Assembly (NCBI RefSeq): GCF_024397915.1 | Contig: NZ_CP073347.1 | Location: forward strand, 3,286,001 to 3,350,000 | Origin: Marinobacterium rhizophilum | GTDB taxonomy: Bacteria > Pseudomonadota > Gammaproteobacteria > Pseudomonadales > Balneatricaceae | DNA: 64,000 nucleotides | Reading direction: 5' to 3' | Shown here: in pieces, positions 54,001 to 62,500 of the stretch | Numbering within the stretch: the stretch's first letter is position 1 | Layout: every line of letters starts with the position of its first letter | The notes under the pieces: model-generated | Database searches by the model: none | What the model was told of the DNA's origin: nothing | The model's input: the letters and a program-made list of their open reading frames with translations, nothing else | Translations under genes and position numbers: made by a program

Positions 54001-55024
54001 GGGTTTTCCTCGCCTTGACCGTTTGCTGCAACACCTGTCCGGTATGACTCAGCATGGCATCAAAATGCAGCGCTTCGAGCGCCCGCGCCCACACAGGCTC
54101 CAGCAGGCGGGCATAGGCCGGGAGATCGGCCAGGGTCTGTGTCAGCAAGTGGTGCAGCGCCGCCGCATCGCCCTCGCAAAGCCCTGCGGATGGCAGGAAC
54201 TCCCGCGGGCCAGCCACCCGGGTGGAAATCAGTGGCGTGCGACTGAGCAGGGTTTCGGCCATCACATAGGAAAAGGATTCGCGCCTTGACGAGATCACCA
54301 CCAGGTCCGCCGCCGCAATCAGGGCCGGCACATCATCGCGGTGCCCGAGCAGCCGGGTACGGTCCTGCAGTCCCAGTTCGACAAGGCGCGCTTCGAGTGC
54401 CCCTCGCTGCGGGCCTTCCCCGACAATCAGCAGGTCGGCGTCCAGCCCTTGCCAGGCATCCAGCAGGATATCAAAGCCCTTTTCCGGCACTAGCCGGCCC
54501 ACAGTAAGTACTTGCACACGCTGGCTGCTCTGCCCCGTCTGGAAAGGGCTGGGCTCGACCAGCTGCATTCCTGCCACGGGTGGCCAGTGAATGCCGTTAT
54601 ACACCACCGTAACCGGGAAGGTGGCCAGGTGCTCGGCAATCCCCCGGCTCACGGCAATGACACGATCAAACCCGCTAAAGGCGCTGTTGTCGCGCTTGAA
54701 ACCGTGGGCCGTTGCCACCAGTGGACAGCGAATCCAGCGGCGTATCGTCCCCACCATGGCGGCGGCCTTGTGGGCATGGCAGTGCACCACATCCGGTGCT
54801 ACTGCATTGATTCGACGCACAAGTTGCCAGAGTGCCCGGGGATTGCGACGGCTGCGGGCCAGGTCCAGTGCCTCGAAGCGCACCGCGGCGGCGAAGCGCG
54901 AGCGGTACTTTTCATGGGCGATGGCGATCACATCGTGCTGCTCGGACAGGCCGTTGCACAGCTCGACGAAATGCTTTTCCAGGCCGCCTTCCTCGTTACC
55001 GCCGAGCACCTCGCAAATTCTCAT
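53987..55024 (-). CDS. Glycosyltransferase family 4, copy 1
   Basis: This 345-residue GT-B glycosyltransferase has the N-terminal glycine loop G-N-E-E-G-G-L-E-K-H, V-V-H-C-H-A-H-K-A, V-G-R-L-V-P-E-K-G-F-D, G-E-G-P-Q-R and the C-terminal E-S-F-S-Y-V-M-A-E-T (E-x7-E type). These fit a cytoplasmic retaining enzyme using a nucleotide sugar. It overlaps the ELM1 gene by 14 bp and the deacetylase by ATGA. Confidence 0.9.
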   Translation of the reverse strand: MRICEVLGGNEEGGLEKHFVELCNGLSEQHDVIAIAHEKYRSRFAAAVRFEALDLARSRRNPRALWQLVRRINAVAPDVVHCHAHKAAAMVGTIRRWIRCPLVATAHGFKRDNSAFSGFDRVIAVSRGIAEHLATFPVTVVYNGIHWPPVAGMQLVEPSPFQTGQSSQRVQVLTVGRLVPEKGFDILLDAWQGLDADLLIVGEGPQRGALEARLVELGLQDRTRLLGHRDDVPALIAAADLVVISSRRESFSYVMAETLLSRTPLISTRVAGPREFLPSAGLCEGDAAALHHLLTQTLADLPAYARLLEPVWARALEALHFDAMLSHTGQVLQQTVKARKTHGQA

Positions 55025-55836
55025 CGCCTCCCTCCCCTGACACCGGTGCGCAGGCGCAGGCGAAAGGCCAGGCCGTTGTCCTTGCCGGATATTTTTACCC
55101 GCTTGAGTTCGAAGCGCCGGTTCAATATATCAGTATCGATACCTTCAACCGTGGTCACCGCCGTGGCGAAGCCGGCCTGCTCGGCAAGACGGACATCGGT
55201 CGCATCAAAGATACCGAAAGGGTAGGCGAACGAGCTTGGCGCTGTGCCAAACTGTGCCTGCAGCAGTTCCCGCCCGGCGGTGATTTCGTCCCGCTTGCCT
55301 GGCGTATCGAGCCGTGCCAGGTTGGCGTGGGTGCGGGTATGGCCACCCAGCTCCCAGCAACCGGACGCCAGCATTTCGCGCACCTGCGCATCGCTGAGCT
55401 TGGGCTCGTGCATCAGCTCGCCGCTGTCGTGGTGCGCCTTCTTGGCCGTCGACCAGTCCCGTTCGAACCGGTCCACCACCAGGTAGAGGGTCGCCCGGGC
55501 ACCGTATTTCTGCAGTATGGGATGGGCATTGCGGTAGTTGTCCTCGAAACCGTCATCGAAGGTCAGCAGCACGGTCTTGGCCGGCAGTAACGCGGGGTCG
55601 GTCAGCTCGGACATGAGGGCAAAGTGCCAGCCGTTTTCCTTCAGCCAGCGGATCTGGGCTTCGAAGCGGTCAGGCTTCACCCGCAGTTTGTTAAAGCGCG
55701 CCCCGGGGCGATGCTCGCTGACCATGTGATACATCAATATGCGGGGGTGCCTGTAGTCCACCGCCTTGCGCCACCAGGCATAGCGGTGGCTGAAGACGGC
55801 CCCCGCCAGCAACAGCGCCACACCGAGCCAGCTCAC
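55021..55836 (-). CDS. Membrane-anchored polysaccharide deacetylase (NodB domain)
   Basis: This 271-residue protein starts with a hydrophobic anchor (about residues 3-18) and carries a NodB-type deacetylase domain. The metal Asp pair is in L-T-F-D-D-G-F-E-D-N-Y, and the metal-binding H-x3-H is in G-G-H-T-R-T-H. A third motif, F-A-Y-P-F-G, is also present, so it is probably active. The start is GTG overlapping the upstream GT gene by four bases. It may deacetylate an N-acetyl sugar of the glycan at the periplasmic side. Confidence 0.88.
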   Translation of the reverse strand: MSWLGVALLLAGAVFSHRYAWWRKAVDYRHPRILMYHMVSEHRPGARFNKLRVKPDRFEAQIRWLKENGWHFALMSELTDPALLPAKTVLLTFDDGFEDNYRNAHPILQKYGARATLYLVVDRFERDWSTAKKAHHDSGELMHEPKLSDAQVREMLASGCWELGGHTRTHANLARLDTPGKRDEITAGRELLQAQFGTAPSSFAYPFGIFDATDVRLAEQAGFATAVTTVEGIDTDILNRRFELKRVKISGKDNGLAFRLRLRTGVRGGRR

Positions 55837-56933
55837 GCACAGAGCTCCCGGTATACCGCCAGGGTCTGCTCCAGCATGGTGTTCTGCAGGAACACCGCGT
55901 TGCCGGTCGGGCGCTCGCCGCCCTTGAGCAGCGCTGTCACCCTGGTCACCAACGCCTCACTGTCTCCCAGTGGCACGGCGCCAGCCGGATAGAGGGCGCC
56001 AAGAATTTCGCCGACGCCGCCGTGGGCGTAGCCCGCCACCGGCACGCCCAGGCTCAGGGCTTCGGCTACGGTACGGCCAAAGGACTCCGGCTTGGTCGAC
56101 AGCGACAGCACCAGGCTGGATACCGCGTAGATATCGCGGATATCGTCGCGCCCGCCGGTGAGCGTGATGTCATCCCCCAGCCCCAGCGACTGGATGCGTT
56201 CCCGGATTTCCCGGGCATAGGCCCGGCGCTTGGGGTCTTCGCCTCCGACGATCAGGCCATGCACCGGCAGGCCCGCGGTTTTCAGCGCCTGCAGCAGGTC
56301 AATAAAGTCGTTGTGTCCCTTGAGACGGGTCAGGCGCCCGGGCAGCGTCAGTAGCTGCTTGCCGGCAAGTGCCGGGTATTCACTCTTCCAGCGCTCAAGC
56401 CAGTCAGGTTCAGGCTGGTAGCCGAAGGGGAACTCCAGCGGGTCTATACCGCGGTAGATACGCCGCACCCGCGCCATGTCGGTTTGCGGGTAGTTGTCGC
56501 GGATGTAGTTTTCCACCGTTTCCGACACCGCGATAACGCGCTCGCCACGGCACATGACGCCGCTGTAGCCCGATACGGAATAGAGACCATGCACGGTCGT
56601 GACCAGGCGCGGGCGCTCAGACTCCGGCAAGCCCTTCCAGGCATGCCAGGCCACCCAGGCCGGCATGCGCGAGCGCAGATGCAGGATGTCGGGTTTTTCT
56701 TGCCGCAGCCAGCGTCGCAGCGCCCAGATGTTGCGCAACGTCCAGGGGGACTTGCGCCCCAGGTCCCAGGTCACATGGCGGCTGCCGTCCCGTTCCAGCG
56801 GTGCAACCAGGCGGCCGCCAGCCGAAATCACGATGGACTCGTGACCCTGGGATACCAGCGCGCGGGCCACTTCCAGCGTACCCTTCTCGACACCGCCACC
56901 CTCCAGTGCCGGCAGAACCTGAACCACCTTCAT
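55833..56933 (-). CDS. Glycosyltransferase family 4, copy 2
   Basis: This 366-residue GT-B enzyme has G-G-G-V-E-K-G-T-L-E near the N-terminus, T-T-V-H-G-L-Y, R-I-Y-R-G-I-D, the donor-site run L-P-G-R-L-T-R-L-K-G-H and G-G-E-D-P, and the C-terminal E-S-F-G-R-T-V-A-E-A motif. It is diverged from the other GT4 in this operon. It overlaps the ELM1 copy 2 gene and the deacetylase by ATGA/GTGA junctions. A role in LPS core or surface glycan extension is inferred. Confidence 0.9.
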   Translation of the reverse strand: MKVVQVLPALEGGGVEKGTLEVARALVSQGHESIVISAGGRLVAPLERDGSRHVTWDLGRKSPWTLRNIWALRRWLRQEKPDILHLRSRMPAWVAWHAWKGLPESERPRLVTTVHGLYSVSGYSGVMCRGERVIAVSETVENYIRDNYPQTDMARVRRIYRGIDPLEFPFGYQPEPDWLERWKSEYPALAGKQLLTLPGRLTRLKGHNDFIDLLQALKTAGLPVHGLIVGGEDPKRRAYAREIRERIQSLGLGDDITLTGGRDDIRDIYAVSSLVLSLSTKPESFGRTVAEALSLGVPVAGYAHGGVGEILGALYPAGAVPLGDSEALVTRVTALLKGGERPTGNAVFLQNTMLEQTLAVYRELCA

Positions 56934-57811
56934 AGCTTGAATCTTTCCTGTAATAGCCGCGCGCAGCGGTCGGCTTCATTGAACCCCTGGGCCGGCGCCG
57001 ACAATGGCCGGCCGCTCCACTGCGCCAGCGCGGTTAGCTGGCCGCGCTGGACCAGGCTGGCCAGGCCCCGGGCGACACGGCTGTCGCTGACCGGAGCCAG
57101 CTCCAGCAGGCCCACAGCACAACCGGCACTGAGGGCCTCGTAGATCATCGAAACGCTGTCGGCACTGACCCAGCAGCACTCGGCCACACCGAGCTGGGCC
57201 GGCAGCCAGTCGGCATCCGTTTGCTCAGGCAGCACCAGCTCGATCGCCTCGATGGCCGCCAGCGCAGTTTGCAGCGACCGCGGCGTACGCCGGGAGGTCA
57301 CCACGCGCCAGTGGCGCGGATCACGCTCCAGCAGTTCATGCAGCTGCGCCAGTATCTGCGCGTCGTCCCAGTGATAGTGCTTCGAGGGCCCGCCCAGCAG
57401 AATCAGGCCAAAACCGGAAGCCTTGGCGGCCGGTCGCATGCGATTGAGCGCACCCTGGGTACGGATCACGTTGCCGCGTTCAGGCGGGCGGTCATGCTCG
57501 GGGATCAGGCACAGATCAAACCAGCCCAACGGCAGGCTCGGGCGCATCAGTACGACAGCAGGCGCCCCGGTGGCCCGATGCAAGGCCAGCAGGCTCAGGT
57601 GGGTGCCATGGCCGGCGCCGATCAACAGCGCTGGCTGGGGGACGACATCGTGCCGCCGCCCCAGCAGCGCCCGCATCAGCTGCGTCCCCCGCAGCGGTGT
57701 CCGGATGTCGACCTGCAGCTGCGGCCGCAATGCCTGCAGCGCGCCAGCCAGCCCCAGGGACTGGTTCAGGTGGCCGGGTTTGCCGTCGCTGATAATACAG
57801 ATGTGGGACAC
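56930..57811 (-). CDS. ELM1-family protein, copy 2 (first gene of the glycan operon)
   Basis: This 293-residue protein is a second ELM1-family member, opening I-S-D-G-K-P-G-H-L-N-Q and having G-G-P-S-K-H-Y-H-W, V-T-S-R-R-T-P-R-S and W-V-S-A-D-S-V-S-M-I-Y-E-A. It is clearly diverged from copy 1 but shares the S-D-G-x-P-G-H start, T-S-R-R-T and D-S-x-S-M motifs. Start is GTG 57811, five bases after GGAAG. It leads the operon and overlaps the next gene by ATGA. Confidence 0.82.
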   Translation of the reverse strand: MSHICIISDGKPGHLNQSLGLAGALQALRPQLQVDIRTPLRGTQLMRALLGRRHDVVPQPALLIGAGHGTHLSLLALHRATGAPAVVLMRPSLPLGWFDLCLIPEHDRPPERGNVIRTQGALNRMRPAAKASGFGLILLGGPSKHYHWDDAQILAQLHELLERDPRHWRVVTSRRTPRSLQTALAAIEAIELVLPEQTDADWLPAQLGVAECCWVSADSVSMIYEALSAGCAVGLLELAPVSDSRVARGLASLVQRGQLTALAQWSGRPLSAPAQGFNEADRCARLLQERFKL

Positions 57812-57856
57812 TGAACTTCCTGTGGCGGGCGCGCTGTTCCACGCGCGGCTGATAAA

Positions 57857-58037
57857 TCATTTGGCTATTGCCCGCCGCGGCGCTAGGCAGCGGTACAACC
57901 GGCTGACCATGATAATCAAAATCAGGCCAAAGACCCACGCCACAGGTGCCGAATTTGGCGAATGCCCGCGCAGGAGGCCCAGCCACAGGCTGAAAATACC
58001 GTTGCGGGCCCACTTTTTAAGCGCCAGACAATTCCAT
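57857..58037 (-). pseudogene. Possible frameshifted small membrane protein in the operon leader
   Basis: An AGGA site precedes an ATG at 58037 that reads M-E-L-S-G-A then stop. A shift of one base at that stop opens a frame to TGA 57857 encoding L-K-K-W-A-R-N-G-I-F-S-L-W-L-G-L-L, and later a clear transmembrane segment (V-A-W-V-F-G-L-I-L-I-I-M-V) with a basic tail. This would be a 60-residue membrane peptide broken by a single-base frameshift, a sequencing error, or chance. No family match is known to me. Confidence 0.3.
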
Positions 58038-58071
58038 TTTTCCTGAGGATGCTTACAATCTAGCGTCCTGT

Positions 58072-58098
58072 ATTATAGATCCGCGATGGCCCTGTCAC
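58072..58098 (-). promoter_or_regulatory. Candidate promoter of the glycan operon
   Basis: On the minus strand TATAAT (58077-58072) lies 15 bp from GTGACA (58098-58093). The spacing is short by two bases but both elements match well. The transcript would have a leader of about 250 nt before the ELM1 copy 2 start. Confidence 0.45.
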
Positions 58099-58150
58099 TC
58101 CTGCCTGCGCGAGGACTCTATTTTTCTGCACTTGTTTTAGGATGGTCAGT

Positions 58151-59146
58151 ATGGCGGCTTTCGGCTCACTTTTTATGCCAGAAATGGCAATTTCCTGGTT
58201 TGACGGTTCTGACTGGAGTGAAAGCCAGGTGGTACCGAGCGACAGCATCCAGCTGCACCCCGGCGCTCATGTCCTGCACTACTCCAGCACCTGCTTTGAA
58301 GGCCTGAAGGCGTTTCGCCACGCAGACGGTTCCATCAAGATTTTCCGCATGGACCAGAACATCGCCCGCTTCGCCCAGAGTGCCGAGCTGCTGGCCCTGC
58401 CGACCATCAACCCGGCGGCCACCACCGCAATGATCACCGATATCGTTGCACGCTATGCCGATGAAGTGCCGGCGCCTCCCGGCTCCATGTATATCCGCCC
58501 GACCCACTTCGGCACCGAGCCTGCCATCGGCAAGGCCGCCGTCCCGTCCCTCACGTCGTGCCAGTACGTGCTGCTGTCACCGGTGGGCGACTATTTTGCC
58601 GGTGGCGACAAGGCGCTGCGCCTGCTGGTCGACGACCAGGGCATGCGCTGCCCGCCGCACATGGGCATGGTCAAGAGTGGCGGCAACTATGCCGGCGCCC
58701 TGCGTCCGATCATGAAAGCCCGCGCCGAGGCCCAGGCCGACCAGGTGCTGTTCTGCCCCGGCGGCGATGTGCAGGAAACCGGCGCCGCCAACTTCCTGCT
58801 GATCGACGGCGACGAAATCATCACCAAGGCGCTGGACGAGAGCTTCCTGCACGGCATCACCCGGGATTCCATCCTGACGCTGGCGCGGGACCAGGGCATG
58901 AAGGTTTCCGAACGTGCCCTGACCATCGACGAACTGCTGGAGCGCGCCGCCAAGCCCGGTTGCGAAGCCGCGCTGTCCGGCACCGCCGCAGTGCTGGCGC
59001 CGGTCGGTACGCTGATTTACCACGGCAAGGAATACCCGGTCGGCAATAGCGGCGTGGGCAGCACCACGGTGAAACTGCGCCAGGCACTGAACGACATCCA
59101 GTGGGGCAAGGCCGAAGACCGGCACGGCTGGCTCACCAGCATCTGA
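58151..59146 (+). CDS. ilvE: Branched-chain amino acid aminotransferase (type II, class IV PLP)
   Basis: IlvE interconverts branched-chain amino acids and keto acids. It has 331 residues from ATG 58151, placed nine bases after AGGA; an ATG at 58142 is possible. Class IV motifs include F-E-G-L-K-A-F-R-H, R-P-T-H-F-G-T-E, the PLP Lys in M-V-K-S-G-G-N-Y-A-G, and E-T-G-A-A-N-F. This is the longer eukaryote/YbgE-like type (type II) rather than the about 307-residue E. coli type. It is monocistronic and ends at a terminator. Confidence 0.93.
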   Translation: MAAFGSLFMPEMAISWFDGSDWSESQVVPSDSIQLHPGAHVLHYSSTCFEGLKAFRHADGSIKIFRMDQNIARFAQSAELLALPTINPAATTAMITDIVARYADEVPAPPGSMYIRPTHFGTEPAIGKAAVPSLTSCQYVLLSPVGDYFAGGDKALRLLVDDQGMRCPPHMGMVKSGGNYAGALRPIMKARAEAQADQVLFCPGGDVQETGAANFLLIDGDEIITKALDESFLHGITRDSILTLARDQGMKVSERALTIDELLERAAKPGCEAALSGTAAVLAPVGTLIYHGKEYPVGNSGVGSTTVKLRQALNDIQWGKAEDRHGWLTSI

Positions 59147-59167
59147 TTGCCGCCATAGCCACGAAAG

Positions 59168-59197
59168 AGCGCCAGACATCACTGCCTGGCGCTTTTT
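59168..59197 (+). terminator. Intrinsic terminator of ilvE
   Basis: AGCGCCAG (59168-59175) pairs with CTGGCGCT (59186-59193) and is followed by TTTTTGCTTTTT, 21 bp after the ilvE stop. Confidence 0.9.
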
Positions 59198-59217
59198 GCT
59201 TTTTGCTCCCCAAAAGC

Positions 59218-59241
59218 TTCGCTGCGAGGCGCAGCTCCTAC
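59218..59241. repeat. REP-like element
   Basis: The reverse complement reads GTAGGAGCTGCGCCTCGCAG followed by CGAA, with a GCTGCG/CGCAGC stem around AGG. It resembles the GTAGGAGC-type REP sequences of pseudomonads and xanthomonads. Only one copy is present here. Confidence 0.6.
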
Positions 59242-59259
59242 GGTATGAAGTGACCTCGG

Positions 59260-59334
59260 GTGATTCGTGATTCGTGATTCGTGATTCGTGATTCGTGATT
59301 CGTGATTCGTGATTCGTGATTCGTGATTCGTGAT
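59260..59334. repeat. Ten tandem copies of the heptamer GTGATTC
   Basis: The unit GTGATTC occurs ten times without change (59260-59329), then breaks into GTGAT (59330-59334). It is noncoding and lies between ilvE and glnE. The unit length of seven is not a multiple of three. Confidence 0.95.
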
Positions 59335-59356
59335 CAGCGTGCCAGGCACCCCCACC

Positions 59357-59485
59357 AATGACCAATGACCAATGACCAATGACCAATCACTAATCACTGA
59401 TCACCCGCTTTCACCTTTCACCCTGAACCTTGCCCCTTTAGCCCTGCCCCTTGCCCCCTTTCGCCTTGCACCTTTCACCTTGCAC
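59357..59485. repeat. Second heptamer array (AATGACC x4) and degenerate pyrimidine-rich repeats
   Basis: Four exact AATGACC units (59357-59384) are followed by AATCACTAATCACTGATCAC variants. A run of diverged CTTTCACC, CCTTGCACC and GCCCCTT words then continues to and into the end of glnE (about 59485-59498). Together with GTGATTC at 59260-59329 there are three different short tandem families in about 240 bp. Confidence 0.85.
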
Positions 59486-62422
59486 CTAGCCCCTTGAACC
59501 AGTCCCGGGCTCCATCAGCTGCGCCCAGATACGGCTCACCGCCGCGCGATAGTCGCCCATTTCCGAACTGGAAATCACGCTCGACTGCTCCTGCATGCTC
59601 AGGCGATGCCCCGCCGAGCGGTACGCCTTGTACGCCTCGCGCAACTGCTCGGCATCTTCCGGCACCAGCAAGCCCACCTGCTCCGCCGCATCCAGAATGC
59701 GGATATTGTCGGTAAATTCCAGCAGCTGTGGATAACGTTCGCCATAGGCCAGCACGCAGTACTGCACCAGGAACTCGATATCCACAATGCCACCCGGATC
59801 CTGCTTCAGATTGAACAGGGCGGGTTCATCCTCCGCCGTCGGCTTGCTGCCCAGGTGTTCGCGCATCTTGATGCGCATGTCCAGCACCTCCTGGCGCAAT
59901 GAAGCACCTTCGCGGGGCTGAGCCAGGATCTGTGCCCGTACCTGTTCAAAAGCCTCCTTGAGGCGCGGACAGCCGGCCACCACTCGGGCCCGCGACAGTG
60001 CCTGGTGCTCCCAGGTCCAGGCCTCCTTGCGCTGGTACTCGGCAAACGCCTTGAGCGGGCTGACCAGCAGCCCGGCATTACCCGAGGGGCGCAGCCGCAT
60101 ATCCACTTCGTACAGCAGGCCGCCGGCGGTAAAGGTGCTGAGAATATGTATGATGCGCTGCCCCAGGCGGGTGAAAAACACGTTGTTGAACACGGGCTTG
60201 TCACCGCTGGTGGACAAATTGGGGTCCGCATCGTGCAAAAACACCAGGTCCAGGTCCGAGCCGTAGGACAGCTCGATACCGCCCAGCTTGCCATAGCCCA
60301 CAATCACGAAATCCGGATCGCAGGGCTCCCCGGGCGCCTTTTGCGGCAGGCCGTGTTTCTCGACCAGCAGGCGCCAGGCAATATCGAACACCGCCTCGAG
60401 AATACTTTCTGCCAGCCAGGTCAGGTAGTCGCTCACCTTCATCAGCGGCAGGGCGCCGGTAATATCCGACGCCGCCACCCGCAGTACATGGGCATTCTTG
60501 AAGTAGCGCAGCGCCTCCATCTGCTGCTCGACATCCTCCTGGGGGATACGCAACAGCTGCTGACGCAGCTCCTGCTGCAGCAACTGCTTGTCAGGCGGCG
60601 CGTAGAGGGTACGCGGGTCGATCAGCTCATCCAGCAGAATGGGGAAGCGGGTCAGCTTGTCGGCAAACCAGCTGCTGCCCGAACAGAGCCTGACCAGCTG
60701 GCGCAGCGCCGCCGGGTTCTCGCCCAGCAGCACCAGGTAGGCGGAACGGCGCAGCACCGCCTGAATCAGTTGCAGCACCCGCGCCAGGGTTTCACTGGAG
60801 TTCTCGACCGTCGCCACCTCCATCAGCAGCCGTGGCAGCACGGTACGCAGGCGCTCCAGCGCCACCTGCTGCAGCGCCGCGACGGTGCGGGAGCTGCGCA
60901 GTTCATCCAGCTGCTCCCGACTGCGTACGGGGTCATCGAACCCCTGTTCGGCCAGGTACTGCTCGGCGGCGGCCGGCTCCAGCGCCTCGTCCCAGAGCGC
61001 CAGCCACTCGGCCACATCTTCCAGCACCTCGGCGTCATCGGTCTTGGCCGGTGCGATCACATCGGCGAAGTGGCGCCGTACATGGCCACGATGCTGCTCC
61101 AGCTCGGCGCAAAAGCCGTCCCAGTCGGCCTCCCCCATGGCGCAGGCCAGGCGCAACTGGTCAATGGGTTCGGTGGGCAGTTCCTGGGTTTGCTGGTCTT
61201 CGCGCGCCTGGAGTGCGTGCTCGACATTGCGCAGGTAGGTATAGGCTGCCTGCAACTCGTCAATGGCGCCCGCGGGCATGCCGAATTCCGTCAGCAGCGG
61301 CAGTATGTGGAGCAATTCGCGCTGCTGCAGCCGGGTGTCGCGTCCACCGCGGATCAGCTGAAATGCCTGGGCAATAAACTCCACCTCGCGGATGCCACCG
61401 GACCCCAGCTTGATGTTCTGCTCCAGTCCCTTGCGCCGCACTTCGCGGTTGATCATTTCCTTCATGTCACGCAACGACTCGAAGGCACTGAAATCGATGT
61501 ACTTGCGGTACACGAACGGACGCAACAGCTGCTGCAGCTCGGCGCCGGCGGCGATATCGCCTGCCACCACCCGGGCCTTGATCATGGCGTAGCGCTCCCA
61601 CTCCCGCCCCTGGTCCTGGTAGTAGCCTTCCAGGGCGCCAAAGCTGCAGGCCAGAGGGCCCGCCGAGCCGAAGGGTCGCAACCGCATATCGACCCGGAAC
61701 ACGAAACCGTCAATCGTGGTGTTGTCCAGCGCCTGAATCAGCTTCTGCCCCAGGCGGATAAAGAAGTCCTGGTTTTCCAGGCTGCGTCTTGCCCCCTGGG
61801 TGCTGCCATTGCGGGCAAAGCTGAAGATGAGGTCGATATCCGAGGACAGGTTCAGCTCGTAAGCTCCGAGCTTGCCCATGCCCAGCACCACCATGCGCTG
61901 GGGGAAGGTACGGCCCTGGCTGTCCGGGCGGGAATGCGGCGTACCCCACTTCTCGCAGGCTTCGCCATAGAGCCGGTCGAGTGTCAGGTCAATGCAGCAG
62001 TCCGCCAGCCAGGAGAGCTCCAGCGTGGTGCGGCGCATGTTCGCCTGGCGGGTCAGGTCGCGCCAGATAATGCGCACCATCTCGCGGTGGCGGAACTGGC
62101 GCAGGCAGCGGTGCAGCCCGGCTTCATCGCCCACGGACTCTAACGCCGGGGCCAGCCGCTCTCGGTAGTCGCCCGCCTCGTAATCCCGCACCAGGTCGCC
62201 GCTGCTCAGCAGGTCCTGCAGCAGCGCGGGGGTACGGGCCAGCTGGCTGGCCACATAGTCACTGCCCACCAGTACCCGGGTCAGCTGCTGCTCGAGCGCC
62301 TGGGCCGACAACGGGCCCGCGCCGGTATCCAGCGTCTGCAGCACCTCGGCCAGGGTTTGCCAGTGCTGCGCAACTAGCCCGTGCAGCGGCGGCGGTATCA
62401 GATCAAGTTGCGGTGCCAGCAT
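59486..62422 (-). CDS. glnE: Bifunctional glutamine synthetase adenylyltransferase/deadenylase
   Basis: GlnE adds AMP to, or removes it from, glutamine synthetase in response to PII and glutamine. It has 978 residues, the normal size. Two nucleotidyltransferase domains show the G-x-G-x-L-G...D-x-D pattern. The N-terminal one (G-M-G-K-L-G-A-Y-E-L-N, S-S-D-I-D-L-I-F, about residues 180-205) is the deadenylase. The C-terminal one (G-Y-G-K-L-G-G-I-E-L, G-S-D-L-D-L-V-F, about 705-730) is the adenylylase. Its 3' end touches the tandem-repeat region. The CYTH gene lies upstream on the same strand, as ygiF lies beside glnE in E. coli. Confidence 0.96.
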   Translation of the reverse strand: MLAPQLDLIPPPLHGLVAQHWQTLAEVLQTLDTGAGPLSAQALEQQLTRVLVGSDYVASQLARTPALLQDLLSSGDLVRDYEAGDYRERLAPALESVGDEAGLHRCLRQFRHREMVRIIWRDLTRQANMRRTTLELSWLADCCIDLTLDRLYGEACEKWGTPHSRPDSQGRTFPQRMVVLGMGKLGAYELNLSSDIDLIFSFARNGSTQGARRSLENQDFFIRLGQKLIQALDNTTIDGFVFRVDMRLRPFGSAGPLACSFGALEGYYQDQGREWERYAMIKARVVAGDIAAGAELQQLLRPFVYRKYIDFSAFESLRDMKEMINREVRRKGLEQNIKLGSGGIREVEFIAQAFQLIRGGRDTRLQQRELLHILPLLTEFGMPAGAIDELQAAYTYLRNVEHALQAREDQQTQELPTEPIDQLRLACAMGEADWDGFCAELEQHRGHVRRHFADVIAPAKTDDAEVLEDVAEWLALWDEALEPAAAEQYLAEQGFDDPVRSREQLDELRSSRTVAALQQVALERLRTVLPRLLMEVATVENSSETLARVLQLIQAVLRRSAYLVLLGENPAALRQLVRLCSGSSWFADKLTRFPILLDELIDPRTLYAPPDKQLLQQELRQQLLRIPQEDVEQQMEALRYFKNAHVLRVAASDITGALPLMKVSDYLTWLAESILEAVFDIAWRLLVEKHGLPQKAPGEPCDPDFVIVGYGKLGGIELSYGSDLDLVFLHDADPNLSTSGDKPVFNNVFFTRLGQRIIHILSTFTAGGLLYEVDMRLRPSGNAGLLVSPLKAFAEYQRKEAWTWEHQALSRARVVAGCPRLKEAFEQVRAQILAQPREGASLRQEVLDMRIKMREHLGSKPTAEDEPALFNLKQDPGGIVDIEFLVQYCVLAYGERYPQLLEFTDNIRILDAAEQVGLLVPEDAEQLREAYKAYRSAGHRLSMQEQSSVISSSEMGDYRAAVSRIWAQLMEPGTGSRG

Positions 62423-62500
62423 GGTTTATCTACTCCCTGAACCTACTGAGGTGGTGGCGGCCCTGCGTTTCGCAATGCGCGCAGAACCGGTACGAAAAGC

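Noticed and set aside
59179..59397. Repetitive protein N-H-E-S-R-I-T on the minus strand
   Set aside because: Produced by translation of the GTGATTC heptamer array; no start signal and no family.
60005..62143. 712-codon open frame opposite glnE
   Set aside because: Q/H/R-rich low-complexity translation typical of antisense to a GC-rich gene; glnE is certain.
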